Shown: positions 42,542-52,717 of the stretch, piece by piece
Layout of the letters: each line of letters opens with the position of its first letter
Numbering within the stretch: the stretch's first letter is position 1
Assembly (NCBI RefSeq): GCF_009827655.1
Contig: NZ_WTYV01000001.1
Coordinates: forward strand, 310,001 to 374,000
Reading direction: 5' to 3'
Origin: Alteraurantiacibacter buctensis
Lineage (GTDB): Bacteria > Pseudomonadota > Alphaproteobacteria > Sphingomonadales > Sphingomonadaceae
Length of the DNA: 64,000 nt
The notes under the pieces: generated by a model
The model's database searches: none
What the model saw: only the letters and a program-made list of their open reading frames with translations
Told to the model about the DNA's origin: nothing
Translations under genes and position numbers: made by a program

Positions 42542-43078
42542 TTACAGCGTCTTGAGGTAGGCGATGATCGCCCGGCGGTCACCGGCGCTCAGCGGTCCGA
42601 TCGCCATCGTGGTGCCCGGCACCATCGCCTGCGGGTTGGTCAGGTAGCGGTCGAGGTTGGCGTCGGTCCAGCTCACGCCCAGGTCCTTCATGCCGTTGGT
42701 ATAGCTGAACCCGGCAACGCTGCCGGCGCGGCGGCCGGCCACGCCCGCCAGCGAGGGGCCGATGCCGTTCTGGCCCGGCTGGATCGAGTGGCACACGCCG
42801 CACTGGGCGAACGAGGCCGGGGCGGTTACCGGCGCGGCGGGTGCGGCAGCGGCAACCTGCGTGGGCGAGGCGCTGGGCGAAGGCGTGGCGCTGGCCGCAG
42901 CAGCCGGGCTGGCCGAAGCCGAAGCCGAGGGCGCCGGCGTGGCGCTGGCCGCAGCCGAAGGGGCAGCAGCCGCCGAGGGCGCAGCCGAAGCTTCAGGGGC
43001 CGGTTCTTCCGACGGGCCGCAGGCGGCAAGGGCAAGAGCGAGGGCGGAGACGGCAACGACACTGTAACGGCTACGCAT
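42542..43078 (-). CDS. Lipoprotein c-type cytochrome
   Basis: A 178-residue protein from the ATG at 43078. A signal with lipobox LAAC (VSALALALAACGPSEE) anchors it to a membrane; a spacer of about 60 residues made of Ala, Pro and Ser follows, then a class I cytochrome c domain with heme site CGVCH, IGPSLAGVAGRRAG and axial Met in MVPGTTM. It should shuttle electrons in the periplasm, tethered. The spacer is low-complexity, and its reverse strand reads open for long distances without meaning. Confidence 0.92.
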   Translation of the reverse strand: MRSRYSVVAVSALALALAACGPSEEPAPEASAAPSAAAAPSAAASATPAPSASASASPAAAASATPSPSASPTQVAAAAPAAPVTAPASFAQCGVCHSIQPGQNGIGPSLAGVAGRRAGSVAGFSYTNGMKDLGVSWTDANLDRYLTNPQAMVPGTTMAIGPLSAGDRRAIIAYLKTL

Positions 43079-43326
43079 GGACTGGCGGTTCCCTAAGCTG
43101 GCCTTGCCCGTGGCCCGGACAAAGTCATGGTGACGATTCCCTGCGCTGTTAGCGCCCGCCCGCACCCTTGGCGAGTAGGCTTTTGGCGTATGGTGCAACG
43201 CGGCACGCACCTTGTGGCACGGGAGCCGCACTCTCCGGGCAAGCGGCGTGATGGCACCTTCGCCCTTTCGCCACCTGGCACTTGGGGCTAACCGGACCGG
43301 CTGCCCGAGACGGCAGGCAGACCTGT

Positions 43327-44712
43327 ATGCACCCCGTGGCCCACCCTCGTCCGCTCGGCTGGAAAGCCGAATGCGCCCAGACCCTGCAGATCGCAGGGCC
43401 GCTGGCGCTGGCCAACGTTCTGCAGATGCTGACCTATGCGGTGGACGTGATCTTCATCGCCCGCCTGGGCACGGCCGAACTGGCGGCAAGCTCGCTGGTC
43501 ATCTCGATCCTGGGCACGCTGGTGTGGTCGCTGCACGGGCTTGGCGGCGCGGTGGCCCCTGTCATCGCGGCAGAACTGGGCGCACGCGCCCCGGCCTTGC
43601 GGGCGGTGCGCCGATCGGTCCGCATGGCGCTGTGGCTGGCCGTCATCAGCGGCCTGGTGGTGATGGGCTTGCTGTCGCAGGGGCCTGCCCTCATGCGGCT
43701 GACCGGGCAGGACCCGGCGCTGATCGAGCTTGCCCAGCGCTACAACATGGTCCTGCTTTGGTGCGTGGTGCCGATGGTCATGGCCAGCGTGCTCCGCAAT
43801 TTCGTTTCTGCCCTGGGGCGGCCGGTCCTTGCCACCATCATCACCGGGCTATCGGTGCTGGTGAACGCCACGGGCAATTACATGCTTGTGTTCGGCAACT
43901 GGGGTGCGCCCGCCATGGGGCTTGAAGGGGCGGCCCTTGCCACGATCATCTCCGCCTTGTTTGTCCTGGCAGCCTATATCGTGGCGATCCGGCTTGATCC
44001 GCGGCTGGCCCGCTACCGGGTGTTCGGTCGCTTCTGGCGACCGGACTGGCAGCGGCTGTGGCAGCTTTTGCGCATCGGCCTGCCGATCTCCGCCACCATC
44101 CTGGCCGAAGCGAGCGTTTTTGGTGCGGCAGCGTTCCTGATGGGCCGGATCGGGGCGGACGAACTTGCGGCGCATACGCTGGCGCTCAACATTGCCAGCT
44201 TCGCCTTCCAGGTGCCCCAAGGGGTTGCCCAGGCCACCGCAATCCGGGTGGGCTATTACTTCGGTGCCCGCGAGCCGGTGGGCCTGGCACGGGCAGGCTG
44301 GGCGGGGATCGTGATGGGAACGGCCTTCATGCTGCTGACGGCGCTAGCCATGCTGCTGGCCCCGCAACACCTGCTGGCCCTTTACATCGACCCCTGGGAC
44401 CCGGCCAACGCCGGACTGGTCGCCATGGCCTCGACCTACCTGATGGTCGGCGCAGCCTTCCAGTTGTTCGATGGCATGCAGGTAGTGGGCGCAGGCGCGC
44501 TGCGCGGCCTGCAGGATACCCGCGTGCCGATGTGGTTTGCCCTGTTCGCCTACTGGGTGCCGGGTTTCGGTCTGGCCGTGGGGCTGGGCTTTTTCACCGC
44601 GCTGAAGGGCCTGGGCGTGTGGATCGGCCTGGCCGTGGGCCTGGTCTTTGCCTCGGCGCTGCTGCTCAGCCGCTGGCACCGCCGGGAACGGCTGGGGCTG
44701 GTCCCGCGCTGA
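43327..44712 (+). CDS. MATE-family efflux transporter
   Basis: A 461-residue protein from the ATG at 43327; a TTG at 43282 is possible. It has about 12 membrane segments arranged as two MATE repeats: early LANVLQMLTYAVDVIFIARL, then LASVLRN-like MASVLRNFVSALGRPVLAT, and in the second half SATILAEASVFGAAAFLMGR and FAFQVPQGVAQATAIRVGYY. NorM-type exporter of cationic drugs or metabolites by Na+ or H+ antiport; the substrate is unknown. Confidence 0.92.
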   Translation: MHPVAHPRPLGWKAECAQTLQIAGPLALANVLQMLTYAVDVIFIARLGTAELAASSLVISILGTLVWSLHGLGGAVAPVIAAELGARAPALRAVRRSVRMALWLAVISGLVVMGLLSQGPALMRLTGQDPALIELAQRYNMVLLWCVVPMVMASVLRNFVSALGRPVLATIITGLSVLVNATGNYMLVFGNWGAPAMGLEGAALATIISALFVLAAYIVAIRLDPRLARYRVFGRFWRPDWQRLWQLLRIGLPISATILAEASVFGAAAFLMGRIGADELAAHTLALNIASFAFQVPQGVAQATAIRVGYYFGAREPVGLARAGWAGIVMGTAFMLLTALAMLLAPQHLLALYIDPWDPANAGLVAMASTYLMVGAAFQLFDGMQVVGAGALRGLQDTRVPMWFALFAYWVPGFGLAVGLGFFTALKGLGVWIGLAVGLVFASALLLSRWHRRERLGLVPR

Positions 44713-44741
44713 CCGCGCGCGATTTTTTGTAGCGGAGAATC

Positions 44742-44770
44742 CTTGACGGCCCCGAGCCGTCCACCCATAT
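44742..44770 (+). promoter_or_regulatory. RpoH-like (heat-shock) promoter of groESL
   Basis: CTTGAC with CCCATAT, spaced as in sigma-32 promoters (CTTG at 44742-44745, CCCATAT at 44764-44770). It also reads as a sigma-70 promoter with TTGACG, a 17-bp spacer and CATATG. It lies just upstream of the CIRCE element. Confidence 0.7.
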
Positions 44771-44779
44771 GGCCGCCCG

Positions 44780-44806
44780 TTGGCACTCTCATGGGGGGAG
44801 TGCCAG
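44780..44806 (+). promoter_or_regulatory. CIRCE element (HrcA operator)
   Basis: TTGGCACTC, nine bases, GAGTGCCAG: a near-consensus CIRCE inverted repeat, 35 bp before the groES start. HrcA should repress groESL here. The half-sites differ from the common TTAGCACTC by A to G. Confidence 0.92.
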
Positions 44807-44841
44807 AATCTTTAGATAGCAAACAGGAAGAGGTCCATATC

Positions 44842-45129
44842 ATGGCATTCCGTCCGCTGCACGACCGCGTGCTGGTCCGTCGCATCGAAGCCGAGGAAAA
44901 GACCGCCGGCGGCATCATCATCCCCGACAGCGCCAAGGAAAAGCCCTCCGAGGGCGAGATCGTGGCCGTGGGCAACGGCGCCCGCGCCGAGAACGGCACC
45001 GTCACGCCGCTCGACGTGAAGGTGGGTGACCGCGTGCTGTTCGGCAAGTGGTCCGGCACCGAGGTGAAGGTGAACGGCGAAGACCTGATCATCATGAAGG
45101 AAAGCGACATCATGGGCGTGCTGGGCTGA
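44842..45129 (+). CDS. groES: Co-chaperonin GroES
   Basis: A 95-residue protein from the ATG at 44842 ([19 protein letters not shown]), preceded by GGAAGAGG. The mobile loop ([20 protein letters not shown]) and the C-terminal [19 protein letters not shown] are typical. It forms the heptameric lid of GroEL. Transcribed with groEL, 59 bp downstream. Confidence 0.98.
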   Translation: MAFRPLHDRVLVRRIEAEEKTAGGIIIPDSAKEKPSEGEIVAVGNGARAENGTVTPLDVKVGDRVLFGKWSGTEVKVNGEDLIIMKESDIMGVLG

Positions 45130-45146
45130 TTGCCCACCATGCCTGA

Positions 45147-46826
<1,680 letters not shown>

Positions 46827-46943
46827 CCGGATAGCGGCCCGGCTGGTTCTGCCAGCCAGTGCTCGCGCCGGTCCGGCCAGCGGAGCGAAGCTTCGACTGA
46901 CGACGCGGGCTTTGCCCGCGGCGGCCAAGCCAGACCAACAGCA

Positions 46944-46976
46944 GGGGCCGGAGGGAGCAATCCTTCCGGCCCCTTT
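46944..46976 (+). terminator. Terminator after groEL
   Basis: GGGGCCGGAGGGA (46944-46956) pairs with TCCTTCCGGCCCC (46961-46973) over 13 bases with one wobble, around loop GCAA; CCCTTTGC follows. The T-tract is short. Confidence 0.75.
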
Positions 46977-47024
46977 GCTTTGGCCGCCGTTGGTGTAGCC
47001 TGCCCTGTCGAAGGGGGGCGCAGC

Positions 47025-48311
47025 ATGGCCGAACAACCGTCACCACCGCGCGCCATCGGCCTTGCCGGGGCCGTGCTGATCAACCTCAACGGGGTGATCG
47101 GATCGGGCATCTTTGCCCTGCCCGCACTGATCCTGGCGGGCGTGGGCACCATTGCCCCGCTGGTAGTGCTGGCCTTTGCCGTGCTGGTGCTGCCTCCGAT
47201 GCTGGTGCTGGGCAAGCTTTCCACCGGGTTCGACCAGTCCGGCGGCCCGCAGCTTTACGTGGAGCGCGCCTTTGGCCCGCTGGCCGGGTTCCTGGCCGGC
47301 TGGGGGCTGCTGGGGCAGAACCTGGCGGCAAGGGCGGCCAACTTCCTGGTGCTGGTGGCTTACCTCGCCGCGCTGTTCCCGGTGTTCGACCAGCCGCTGG
47401 TCCGCAGCCTTACCGTGGCGGGCCTGATCGGCTGCTTCACCGCATTGAGCATGGTTGGCACCCGCGCTTCGGTGGGCGGACTGTGGGTGGGAACCCTGTT
47501 CAAGCTGGGGCCGATCCTGCTGGTCTGCGTTGCGGGCCTGCTGACCAACGGCGTGCCGCAGACGGTGCGCCTGCCGGTTTTCAGCGACGTGGAGGCAATC
47601 GCGCTGCTGCTGGCTTATGCCTATTCGGGCGGGCACCTGGTGACTGTGGCAGCGGGCGAGGTGGCCGATGCGCGGCGCACAGTGTTCCGCGCCATCCTGC
47701 TCAACCTGGCGGTGATCGCGTTGTTCTATGCCTTCGTGGTCTGGGCCTATGCTGCCATCGATCCGCCAGACGTGAATGCCGATCGCCCTCTGGCCAGCGC
47801 GGGGCAGGCCGTGCTGGGCACATTCGGGCTGGCGGCAATCAGCGTGGCGGCGATCTTCTCCACCGGGACCAACCAGCTCAGCTATTTCGTGTCGATGCCG
47901 CGCGTGCTGTTCGGCATGGCCGAGCGCGGGCTTCTGCCCGCCGGGCTGGGCCGCGTGCACCCGCGCTTCCTGACACCCGCCAACGCGATCCTGGCCTATG
48001 CCGCGCTGGTCCTGGTGCTGGCCCTATCCGGCACCTTTGCCACGCTGGCGACCTTCATGGTGGCGCTGGAGGCGCTGGTGCTGCTGGCCGCCGTGCTGGC
48101 CCTGCCGGTGCTGTGGCGGCGCAGGCACTTCACCATCACCGGCTGGCGCGCCTGGGCCTGGGGCGCGGTGATCGCAGCGGCCGTGGCATTCGAGCTGTGG
48201 ATGGAGGCGCAGGCCCCGGTGGAGGCCCTGCTGCCCACGCTGGGCGTGCTGCTGGCGGGCTCGCTGGTCTATCTGCTGGCCCGCCAGCGTGGCCGCACGA
48301 AAAAGGCCTAG
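47025..48311 (+). CDS. APC-superfamily amino acid permease
   Basis: A 428-residue permease from the ATG at 47025 after AAGGGGGG. About 12 membrane segments; the first carries the APC signature GAVLINLNGVIGSGIFALPA, and PQLYVERAFGPLAGFLAGW follows. The substrate (probably an amino acid or amine) cannot be told. The stop overlaps that of the convergent GGDEF gene inside a palindromic CCTAGG. Confidence 0.88.
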   Translation: MAEQPSPPRAIGLAGAVLINLNGVIGSGIFALPALILAGVGTIAPLVVLAFAVLVLPPMLVLGKLSTGFDQSGGPQLYVERAFGPLAGFLAGWGLLGQNLAARAANFLVLVAYLAALFPVFDQPLVRSLTVAGLIGCFTALSMVGTRASVGGLWVGTLFKLGPILLVCVAGLLTNGVPQTVRLPVFSDVEAIALLLAYAYSGGHLVTVAAGEVADARRTVFRAILLNLAVIALFYAFVVWAYAAIDPPDVNADRPLASAGQAVLGTFGLAAISVAAIFSTGTNQLSYFVSMPRVLFGMAERGLLPAGLGRVHPRFLTPANAILAYAALVLVLALSGTFATLATFMVALEALVLLAAVLALPVLWRRRHFTITGWRAWAWGAVIAAAVAFELWMEAQAPVEALLPTLGVLLAGSLVYLLARQRGRTKKA

Positions 48312-50020
48312 GCCGCCTTGGGCCGCGGGAAGATCAGCGCGGTACCGGTCTGGTCCAGTTCATAGCACAACCGGTCGCGCCCGGCGTTCTTGGCCTTGTA
48401 CAGCGCCAGGTCCGCCGCGTGATAGGCATCGGTCATGCCGCCATCGCCAACCACCGCCAGCCCTGCGCTTACCGTCAATGGATAGCGCAGGTGCGGCACG
48501 GCGACGGCCACGGCAGACGACAGGCGATGGCGCAGCACGTTGACCTGCAGGGCCGCCAGGCTGGCCGAGCGGGCGGTGACGGCCACGGCGAATTCCTCGC
48601 CCCCCAGGCGGAACGCGGTCAGCGTCATGCCCGCTTCGGTCGTGCAGCGGGCCAGCTCGGCCCCGATGGCGACCAGCACCTCGTCGCCCGTGCGGTGGCC
48701 CTGCCGGTCGTTGATCCGCTTGAAGTGGTCGGCATCCAGAATTGCCAGGTATTCCCCCCGTCGCCAGGTTCGCTGGTCGAAAGCGCGGCGGTTGGGCAGG
48801 CCGGTCAGCATGTCGGTCTGGGCCAGCAGTTCCTGGGCCCGTTCCTTGGCACGGGCCAGGTCGCGCTCCTGCCGCAGGATACCGATGCGCCATGTGATGC
48901 CGGCGGCCATCACTACCGATTGCAGCGCCATGGCCAAGTAGAAGGCATAGTCCCACTCGGCCGGGGCAACGTAGAGGTTCAGGCCACGCATCACCCGGTC
49001 CAGCCCAACCGCCACGGGCGGGATCCAGGCCAGCGCCACCACCCGGATCGCGCGGCTGCCGCGCCGCCAGGCCATCACGCACAGCATGGCGAAGCACGGC
49101 ACCGCCGGAATGAAGGCCACGTGATAGAGCGGGCGACTGACAAACGGGAACAGCGGACCCACGGCCACGAACAGCACGCCCGCCATACCGGCGATGATGC
49201 TGGCGCCATAGGCCTGGCGCACGGCCCAGCGCGGCAGGGCAGTGTGTTCGAGGAAGGTCACCAGCAGCGGCCCCATCATCGCCATCGAGAAGCTGAGCGA
49301 CAGATAGCTGGTGGCGCTGCGCCCCCACATGCCCAGCCCGGGCAGCGCCATGTGCAGCAGCGAACTGGACGACAGCGTGTAGAGCAGCAGGAAAGCCACC
49401 ATCGCCCCGTGCCACAGCGAGAACGGGCTTTTCAGCGCCACCGACAGCGCCAGGGCATAGACGGCCACGATCAGCAGCATGCCGCAGAACAGGGCGAACA
49501 GCACCAGGCCCTGTTCGCGCGCCGCGTCGTCCACCCGTTCGGGCACCACGGTTGCCATCAGGGTGTTGTTGCGATCGATCGCGCCGGTCACGCGCAGCCA
49601 CACGGCGGTTGCCTGCTCACCCTTGGCCAGCAGCGGCAGGGCAAAATTGGTGCCCAGCGTCCAATGCCGCGCCACCTCGTCGGCGGTATAGTGGGCGCGC
49701 CGCTCGCGTCCGTCGGCCAGGCTGACCACCACGTCGATCGCGGAAAATGCCAGGGCATCGCTGGTCAGTACCTGCGGCTCGCTGGCCCGGCCCGGCGGCA
49801 GGCCAAGCCGCACCCACAGGTGCTCGTGGGCGAAGTCGCGCGCACGCGGCTGGCAGTTCCAGCCGGGGGTGCCGCGCGCCTGGTCCAGCGTCAGGGCCTG
49901 GTCGCTGGCCAGCACACAGCGGCTCACCGGCTGCGCCGCCCGGGCCGGCGCTGACAGCGTCAGACCAAGCAGGACAGCCAGCACCAGCGCCGCGAGCGCC
50001 CGCTGAACCACTCCAACCAT
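48308..50020 (-). CDS. 7TM-DISM diguanylate cyclase
   Basis: A 570-residue protein with a signal peptide, an extracytoplasmic 7TMR-DISM-like sensor domain (about 30-165), seven membrane segments (about 170-370), a short coiled-coil linker (RQERDLARAKERAQELL), and a GGDEF domain with DADHFKRIND and FRLGGEEF. GGEEF is an active-type motif for making c-di-GMP. No RxxD inhibitory site precedes it. An unknown periplasmic ligand is likely to control the enzyme. Confidence 0.93.
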   Translation of the reverse strand: MVGVVQRALAALVLAVLLGLTLSAPARAAQPVSRCVLASDQALTLDQARGTPGWNCQPRARDFAHEHLWVRLGLPPGRASEPQVLTSDALAFSAIDVVVSLADGRERRAHYTADEVARHWTLGTNFALPLLAKGEQATAVWLRVTGAIDRNNTLMATVVPERVDDAAREQGLVLFALFCGMLLIVAVYALALSVALKSPFSLWHGAMVAFLLLYTLSSSSLLHMALPGLGMWGRSATSYLSLSFSMAMMGPLLVTFLEHTALPRWAVRQAYGASIIAGMAGVLFVAVGPLFPFVSRPLYHVAFIPAVPCFAMLCVMAWRRGSRAIRVVALAWIPPVAVGLDRVMRGLNLYVAPAEWDYAFYLAMALQSVVMAAGITWRIGILRQERDLARAKERAQELLAQTDMLTGLPNRRAFDQRTWRRGEYLAILDADHFKRINDRQGHRTGDEVLVAIGAELARCTTEAGMTLTAFRLGGEEFAVAVTARSASLAALQVNVLRHRLSSAVAVAVPHLRYPLTVSAGLAVVGDGGMTDAYHAADLALYKAKNAGRDRLCYELDQTGTALIFPRPKAA

Positions 50021-50146
50021 GCTGCCACGTTAGGGGCGGGGCCTTGCCATCGCGTAAACGAGCAAGCGCGCCCTTGCCGTTGCAACGCGCGTGGATTGCG
50101 GTAGCCTTTCCTTCGGGGAGACTCATCAAAAGAGGGGGAGGAACGC

Positions 50147-50953
50147 ATGGTCCGCAAGACAGTATTCGCCGCCGTCGTTGCCGCACTGCTGGCCGGATGT
50201 TCAGGCGCTGACACACCGGCAGCGGAACAGCCCGCACGCTACGATCCTGCCAGCTATTCTGCCGCGATCAACGACATCGCCCGCCCCGCCGCCGATCGTG
50301 AGCGCGATGCCACGCGCAAGCCAGGCGAGTTGCTGGCCTTTGCCGAGATCGATGCCGGGGATGTGGTGGGTGACTACATCATGGGCGGCGGCTACGTCAC
50401 CCGCCTGCTTGCCACCGCCGTGGGGGCAGAGGGCAAGGTCTATGCCTTCCAGCCCGACGAGTTCATCCAGTTCCGCCCCGAATACGCCACCGAGCAGGAC
50501 GAGGCGGTGCGCCCCTATTCGGACAATGACGGCAAGCCCACGCGGGTGTTTCCCCTGCGCGGCCCGATTGCCGCCCCGCCGTTCCCCGAAAAGCTAGACA
50601 CCATCATCACGGTGATGAATCTCCACGACCTGTTCATCGGCCCGATGCCGGAAGGCACGGCCGACCAGGCCATCGCAGCGCTGTACGATGCGCTGAAGCC
50701 GGGCGGGTCGCTGATCGTGATTGACCACCTGGCGGAAGAGGGCAGCGGCGCGGCCACCGCCGATTCGCTGCACCGGATGGATCCGGACCTGGCGCTGAAC
50801 AGGCTGACCGCCGCCGGTTTCGTGCTGGAGCAGGAGAGCGACCTCTATTCCCGCCCCACCGACCCGCGCACCGCCAACGTGTTTGACGAGGGGATTCGCG
50901 GGTCTAGCGACCAGTTTGCCTGGCGGTTGCGCAAGCCGGCAGCGGCGCAATAG
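50147..50953 (+). CDS. Methyltransferase-like lipoprotein
   Basis: A 268-residue protein with a lipoprotein signal (AAVVAALLAGCSGAD). The mature part resembles a class I SAM-dependent methyltransferase: GDVVGDYIMGGGYVTRLLAT takes the place of motif I, GKVYAFQPDE of motif II, LDTIITVMNLHDLF of motif IV and LKPGGSLIVIDH of the post-motif. SAM is not expected outside the cytoplasm, so the domain may bind another ligand or be inactive. It resembles other secreted methyltransferase-like proteins of sphingomonads. Confidence 0.8.
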   Translation: MVRKTVFAAVVAALLAGCSGADTPAAEQPARYDPASYSAAINDIARPAADRERDATRKPGELLAFAEIDAGDVVGDYIMGGGYVTRLLATAVGAEGKVYAFQPDEFIQFRPEYATEQDEAVRPYSDNDGKPTRVFPLRGPIAAPPFPEKLDTIITVMNLHDLFIGPMPEGTADQAIAALYDALKPGGSLIVIDHLAEEGSGAATADSLHRMDPDLALNRLTAAGFVLEQESDLYSRPTDPRTANVFDEGIRGSSDQFAWRLRKPAAAQ

Positions 50954-51085
50954 CTCCGCAAATGCCCTTATATCGCGATTGTTCCACGGCTTGCCGCTGC
51001 AAAGAGTCCCTTCGTCGCGCAAGGTTTGCCGCGCTTCGTCGCTTCGTTAAGTTTTCCACAACCATACCTTGAGTAGCTTGCCCCC

Positions 51086-52171
51086 ATGATGAAGCGTCCC
51101 TTCCCCCGCCTGATCGCCGCCGCGCTGCTTGTTGCCATGCCGGTTGCCGCGCAGGCTGAAGAGCAGGGGTTCGAGGCGGCCTTCGATGCCGCTTTCGGCA
51201 CCACGGTACCCGCACAGGCAGCCATCGCCGCGCGCGTGGCGCAGTCAACGGTGCAGCAGCCGGTGATCCAGCAGGCCGCCACGGTGCAGCCGGTTACGCT
51301 GCTGCCGGTGCCGGCACAGCCGATGGCGGCCAGCTATCGCACGCCGCTGGAACAGCAGGTGGCCCTGCTGGCCGAAGGCAGCCAGGGCCGCATTGGCGTG
51401 GCTGCGGTGGACCTTTCCACGGGCGAGCGCGTGTCGATCCTGGGTGACCAGGCCTTCCCGATGGCCAGCACCAGCAAGATCGCTGTGGTCGCCACCTACA
51501 TGGAAATGGTCGAGCAGGGCCGCGTCAGCCTGACCAGCGAGTTCCCGATTTCCTCGGGCCGCTACCTGCCTGCGTCCGAACTGATCGATCTCGCCATCAC
51601 CCGCAGTTCGAACCCGGCAACCGATGCCCTGCTGGCGGCGGTAGGCGGCGTTTCAGCAGTCAATGCCTGGGCGCGCCGCGCGGGGATCGAGGAATTCAAC
51701 CTCACCCGCGACATCGCCACCCTGGTGCGCGAGGATGGCCGGGTGAACCCCGCCACGCAGATCGACTTGCGTGACAGCTCCACCCCCGAAGCGATGGTGG
51801 AACTGGTGGCCGGCATCTATCAGGGCCGCTGGCTCCGGCCGGAGAGCCGCGCCGTGATCGTTCGCGCGATGGAGAACTGCCGCACCGGCACCCGTCGGAT
51901 TCCCGCGCTGCTGCCCGCCGGCGCGCTGGTGGCGCATAAGACCGGTTCGCTCAACAACACGTCCAGCGATATCGGCATCATCACCGCGCCGGATGGCCGC
52001 TCGATCGCTGTGGCGATCTATGTGACCGGTCAGGGCACCCGCGCCAACCGTGAGGCGCGCATCGCCAGCATCGCGCGCGCCATCTATGACGGATACACCG
52101 GCAGCAGCCAGCCGGGCAGCGGCCGGGTCTATGCCAATGCCGGCTATTCGGCAGCGGGCGGCTCGCGCTAA
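51086..52171 (+). CDS. Class A beta-lactamase-like serine hydrolase
   Basis: A 361-residue exported protein: signal peptide (LIAAALLVAMPVAAQAE), a Gln/Ala/Val-rich spacer of about 65 residues, then the serine beta-lactamase fold. The motifs are STSK (Ser 128, Lys 131), SSN (174-176) for SDN, and HKTGS (284-288) for KTG. In the omega-loop, Arg 229 and Asn 221 match R178 and N170 of class A enzymes, but position 166 aligns with Asp 217, with Glu 216 next to it. It may hydrolyse beta-lactams weakly or be a D,D-peptidase-like enzyme. Confidence 0.85.
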   Translation: MMKRPFPRLIAAALLVAMPVAAQAEEQGFEAAFDAAFGTTVPAQAAIAARVAQSTVQQPVIQQAATVQPVTLLPVPAQPMAASYRTPLEQQVALLAEGSQGRIGVAAVDLSTGERVSILGDQAFPMASTSKIAVVATYMEMVEQGRVSLTSEFPISSGRYLPASELIDLAITRSSNPATDALLAAVGGVSAVNAWARRAGIEEFNLTRDIATLVREDGRVNPATQIDLRDSSTPEAMVELVAGIYQGRWLRPESRAVIVRAMENCRTGTRRIPALLPAGALVAHKTGSLNNTSSDIGIITAPDGRSIAVAIYVTGQGTRANREARIASIARAIYDGYTGSSQPGSGRVYANAGYSAAGGSR

Positions 52172-52194
52172 CCCGGCATTCCGGCAAAGAGAAA

Positions 52195-52226
52195 GGGGCG
52201 CGACCGGCAGGCCGCGCCCCTCTTTT
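52195..52226. terminator. Bidirectional terminator between the beta-lactamase-like and acidic lipoprotein genes
   Basis: GGGGCGCG (52195-52202) and CGCGCCCC (52213-52220) form an 8-bp stem; TCTTTT follows and AGAGAAA precedes. It lies between convergent genes and can serve both. Confidence 0.85.
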
Positions 52227-52246
52227 CGTTGTTCGCGAGGCGAGGA

Positions 52247-52519
52247 TTAGTCGACAGCGGCTTCGCTGACGCTTTCGTCCTGCACTTCGGCTTCCACGCC
52301 GGCCGCTCCGGCTGCCACCGCATCGCCAGCTTCGTCGGCAGCCGATTCGGCACCGGCCACGGCGCCTTCAACGGCATCGCCGGCGGCGTCGACGTTGGCT
52401 TCGGCATCGGCCATCGCGTTGTCGGCAGTGGCTTCAGCAGCGTCTTCGGTCGATTCCGAGCAGGCCGACAGGCCGACGGCCAGTGCGACGGAAGCGGCGG
52501 CGAGAATGATCTTGCGCAT
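52247..52519 (-). CDS. Small acidic Ala-rich lipoprotein
   Basis: A 90-residue protein from the ATG at 52519. A lipobox (VALAVGLSACSES) makes it a lipoprotein; the mature part of about 70 residues is almost only Ala, Asp, Glu, Gly and Val in helical heptad-like runs (EDAAEATADNAMADAEANVD). It looks like the small entericidin-like or Lpp-like structural lipoproteins. No function is known. Confidence 0.7.
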   Translation of the reverse strand: MRKIILAAASVALAVGLSACSESTEDAAEATADNAMADAEANVDAAGDAVEGAVAGAESAADEAGDAVAAGAAGVEAEVQDESVSEAAVD

Positions 52520-52717
52520 GGTTGTTGTCCTTACACAGCAGGGTGGAGCACCGGCTTGCCAGAACTCCAGAGACAGCCACCGGGCCATCCTATTTGCCTT
52601 AATATCGCCATAATTGGGTCAATTCAAGCCCAAATGTGGCATAATTGAGGCGGAATTGGTCGCTTTTGGCACTGCAAGGCCCATGACCGGCACGCGATAG
52701 GCTGCTAGCACCGTGGC
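52520..52717. other. Divergent region before polA
   Basis: No gene. It includes two similar AT-rich 10-mers, CATAATTGGG (52609-52618) and CATAATTGAG (52640-52649), 31 bp apart, in the likely polA promoter area. Confidence 0.4.
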
